A stretch of DNA of 6,297 nucleotides, taken from Cloacimonetes bacterium UBA5553 (GTDB lineage: Bacteria; Cloacimonadota; Cloacimonadia; Cloacimonadales; Cloacimonadaceae). Below, piece after piece: positions 3,937-6,297 of the stretch. Each line of letters opens with the position of its first letter. Position 1 is the first letter of the stretch. The stretch covers positions 6,860 to 13,156 of the forward strand of contig DIMZ01000221.1 of NCBI GenBank assembly GCA_002425825.1, given 5' to 3'. The notes under the pieces are model-generated. The model did not search any database, was not told where the DNA came from, and saw only the letters and a list, made by a program, of their open reading frames with translations. The translations under genes and the position numbers were made by a program.

Positions 3937-6297
3937 TTACTTCATCATAAGCATTTTGTTTGTGCTCTTGTAATTTCCCATAGAGAAGTTATAGAAATAG
4001 ATGCCTGAGCCAACTAGGTTGCCATTGGTATCGGTTCCATCCCATACAATGCTGTGCTCGCCACTGGGCAATTCTGCATCCACAAGAGTCTTGATAAGCT
4101 GTCCCTTCAGGTTGTAAATACCCAAGGAAGCCTTACCTGCTGATAAAGCGTTAAAGGCAATCGTGGTGCTTGGATTGAAGGGATTGGGAAAGTTTCTTAG
4201 GTTAGTTATCTGCACTGCTGATGTCATATCATCATTGGAAACGAAGGCATCAGGAGCATCGGTAGTAAACTTAATTGCCAGTCCGGCAGTTAGTGGCGTA
4301 GCGGTTTGGGGATAGACATTTCCGTGAGTGTAGGTTAAACCGCGTAGCTGAGTGTGATCCTCGATGCCAACTGTGCAATAGTTTGTAGTCATACCTGGAT
4401 TATCTACTGTGTGATACTGGAATACAATGTCTCCATCGGTTCCGGTTCTTGGATACAGAATCACCTGGAATTTTTCCAAAGAGGCATTTTGCAGCAAGTC
4501 TATGGTGTATTGATTGTATGCGTCGTTCCACTGAACAATGTAACGGTTGTTTGCCGCATCATACCAATAGCACATGCGCATGTCATTAAATATCGTTGTA
4601 GTTGAGTCCACTATCACTTTCATCCCCTTAAGGTCGTCCCAATAGGGAGCAACCATAGCATCGGGACCGAGTGCTGCGGGGATATAGTGGTTGTTAAAAT
4701 CAACCATGTCGTTGGCTCCAAAGGATAACCATCCATTAGAGCAAATAGTAATGGTATCGTAGTCAATTCCATAGAACCTGAAGCTAATGGGCATATTTAC
4801 TACTTTTGAGCCATCATCATTGTTCAGGAATACTGAGCCCTGCCCACCATCACGTGGGTCAATCTCTACCCAGTTGTAAACAGGAGCTTGCGGGAAGCCT
4901 AAGTCCGTAGAATCGTAAGCATAGTAGCCGTATTCATCCGGGCCGGTTGGGGATGTTGTGCTTGCCACACCAGCGGTTACCGAATAGAAACTAGTGTATT
5001 GATACCCTGTACCATTGGACACTTCAAATCTCAGCGGTATGTTTCTTCCATTCCACACGTTTGAAGGAAGCGTAATTGATGCATTGAACACCGTGCTTTG
5101 TCCAGGGTTCAGGTTTCCAATTTGTATGGGGGCAGATTGAGCTGTGGCAGCACTTGTTAATGAACCTACCTGCATACTAATGTTATTCATTGCCACGTTG
5201 CCGGCATTGGTTAAGGTGAACTGAACACTGTTATTCTGCCCTGGAGTTAGCAGTCCTTGATGCGAGATAACGCGTAGCTTGGCTCCACCGGTTATCAACT
5301 GAAATTCATGCTTGGCGGTAGGATTGCTAAACGTAATGATAAAGTTCACCCGCTCGCCGGGCATGATGCTTCCTGCCATATTAAAGGCAAAGCTTATGTT
5401 TGCTTCCGCACCGGGGGCAAGGGAAGCAATGTTTTGACTTGAGGTTGTGAAGCTTACGCCATGATAGCTGGAGCTTATGTTTGCAGTTACATTAGTCATT
5501 GTAGTTGTACTAAAGTTCTTTACACCAATGCTTACGGTATGATTGGTTCCGGGATTTATAACGGCATTAGCAATGCTATTGTTGACAACGCCAAGGCTTG
5601 CAGTTGCATTCAGGGTAAGGGTGCGAACCAAGGGGACATAGTTTGGCTTGCTGATTGTAATAGTTAAATCACCTGTTTCTTGAGGATTAATAGGCAGGAT
5701 GCCAATACCGTGCTGCACGGTTGCATAGCTGAATGTTGTGCCGTTCTTGGTTCCGCTTATCATGGCACCATCAAGGAAGTCTCCTTCCACACGGATATAG
5801 CTGGTGCTTTGGGAAAAGGTTAAACCGCCTTGAATAACTGTCTCAGCAATGGTGTTTGGCACCAGCACCCACATATTCAGGCTGGGATCGCTAAGGATAT
5901 TATAAACATGAAAGTAGAATGGCACGTATTGCCCGGGAGCTATGTCATTGGGGAAGTTTTTGTATAGCTCCATCTTGCCCATAAGAACGCTTGAGCCAAA
6001 ACCACGTACTCCCAAGTCTAAGATACTGCGGAATGCACCACTTGATATGGAGTTATTATAGCGTGTCTTTGTGTGAAGGTCGGAAGGGCCAACAAAGCCA
6101 ACACAACCACCTGGTATAGCCATCGATCCCATGCGCATCCATCTTTCACCAAAGCTGGGATTCACCGTATTAGCGAAGTCGCCAGTGTTACAAACTATAG
6201 AGAACACAATAGGCATTCTTACACCGCTTAATGTGGTATTTAAGTCCGACATATGGAAATAGGGATAGTGCCAGCCATTGGCATCTCCCCATCCGCG
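3937..6297 (-). CDS. Secreted C25 (gingipain-like) peptidase-family protein with FlgD/T9SS-type C-terminal domain, 5' part missing
   Basis: The C-terminal 786 residues of a large protein; the frame is open through the right edge, so the internal ATG at 6252 is not the real start. Residues 1 to about 145 match the end of the C25 cysteine-peptidase domain: MPIVFSIVCNTGDF contains the expected catalytic Cys36, then ERWMRMG and GGCVGFVGPS. Family members cleave proteins at the cell surface or outside. A beta-rich Ig-like segment follows (about 150-230), then two CARDB-like Ig domains (about 231-340 and 341-445). Next is a beta module with FRFYGIDYDTITICSNGWLS and MVAPYWDDL (about 450-680). The C-terminus carries NFPNPFNPSTTIAF, GIYNLKGQLIKTL, WDGTD and GSGIYFY and ends KMLMMK. 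That is the FlgD-like Ig fold used as a type IX secretion/attachment signal in related phyla. The residue 33 positions before the Cys, where gingipain has its catalytic His, is Trp3 (GWG in place of GHG), so activity is uncertain. A terminator follows the stop. Confidence 0.85.
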   Translation of the reverse strand, partial: RGWGDANGWHYPYFHMSDLNTTLSGVRMPIVFSIVCNTGDFANTVNPSFGERWMRMGSMAIPGGCVGFVGPSDLHTKTRYNNSISSGAFRSILDLGVRGFGSSVLMGKMELYKNFPNDIAPGQYVPFYFHVYNILSDPSLNMWVLVPNTIAETVIQGGLTFSQSTSYIRVEGDFLDGAMISGTKNGTTFSYATVQHGIGILPINPQETGDLTITISKPNYVPLVRTLTLNATASLGVVNNSIANAVINPGTNHTVSIGVKNFSTTTMTNVTANISSSYHGVSFTTSSQNIASLAPGAEANISFAFNMAGSIMPGERVNFIITFSNPTAKHEFQLITGGAKLRVISHQGLLTPGQNNSVQFTLTNAGNVAMNNISMQVGSLTSAATAQSAPIQIGNLNPGQSTVFNASITLPSNVWNGRNIPLRFEVSNGTGYQYTSFYSVTAGVASTTSPTGPDEYGYYAYDSTDLGFPQAPVYNWVEIDPRDGGQGSVFLNNDDGSKVVNMPISFRFYGIDYDTITICSNGWLSFGANDMVDFNNHYIPAALGPDAMVAPYWDDLKGMKVIVDSTTTIFNDMRMCYWYDAANNRYIVQWNDAYNQYTIDLLQNASLEKFQVILYPRTGTDGDIVFQYHTVDNPGMTTNYCTVGIEDHTQLRGLTYTHGNVYPQTATPLTAGLAIKFTTDAPDAFVSNDDMTSAVQITNLRNFPNPFNPSTTIAFNALSAGKASLGIYNLKGQLIKTLVDAELPSGEHSIVWDGTDTNGNLVGSGIYFYNFSMGNYKSTNKMLMMK

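Noticed and set aside
4354..5667. Plus-strand open frames inside the C25-like gene
   Set aside because: They are antisense to a long domain-rich coding region, short, Cys-rich and without ribosome sites.

Overview
The window most resembles a chromosome segment from an uncultured anaerobe of the Cloacimonadota ('Candidatus Cloacimonas') type or a related member of the Fibrobacteres-Chlorobi-Bacteroidetes group. This is inference from gene content. A gingipain-like (C25) secreted protein ends in a FlgD-like/T9SS-type C-terminal domain, there is an outer-envelope TPR lipoprotein, and a probable methylmalonyl-CoA mutase start sits beside a divergent phosphoglycerate kinase. Base composition looks moderate and slightly AT-rich. 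No mobile element, rRNA, tRNA or CRISPR array is visible.

Layout. (1) Positions 1-1386, minus strand: a divergent phosphoglycerate kinase (pgk) runs toward the left edge. It overlaps by 8 nt the GTG start of a second gene, of which only about 30 codons are present; these look like the N-terminus of a methylmalonyl-CoA mutase subunit. Both starts have clear Shine-Dalgarno sites, so the pair is probably one translationally coupled unit of central carbon metabolism. (2) Positions 1387-1903: a divergent intergenic region of about 517 nt with no convincing gene. It holds a strong -10-like box for pgk, a 15-bp dyad, a nested hairpin and a short GC-richer island. (3) Positions 1904-3562, plus strand: a lipoprotein of 552 residues with an N-terminal domain of apparent LpoB/CsgG-like type, about seven TPR-like repeats and a basic helical tail, followed by two hairpins, the second a likely terminator. 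(4) Positions 3563-3936: an intergenic gap between convergent genes, with one terminator for each side. (5) Positions 3937-6297, minus strand: the C-terminal 786 residues of a large secreted C25-peptidase-like protein, open through the right edge.

The lipoprotein and the C25-like protein both belong to the cell envelope or surface but are convergent and separately terminated, so no joint function is implied. The pgk pair is a separate metabolic unit. I do not see a clearly new multigene system. The most notable points are the loss of the classical catalytic histidine position in the C25-like protein, the divergent active site of the kinase with its coupling to the probable mutase gene, and unexplained structure in the 517-nt intergenic region.
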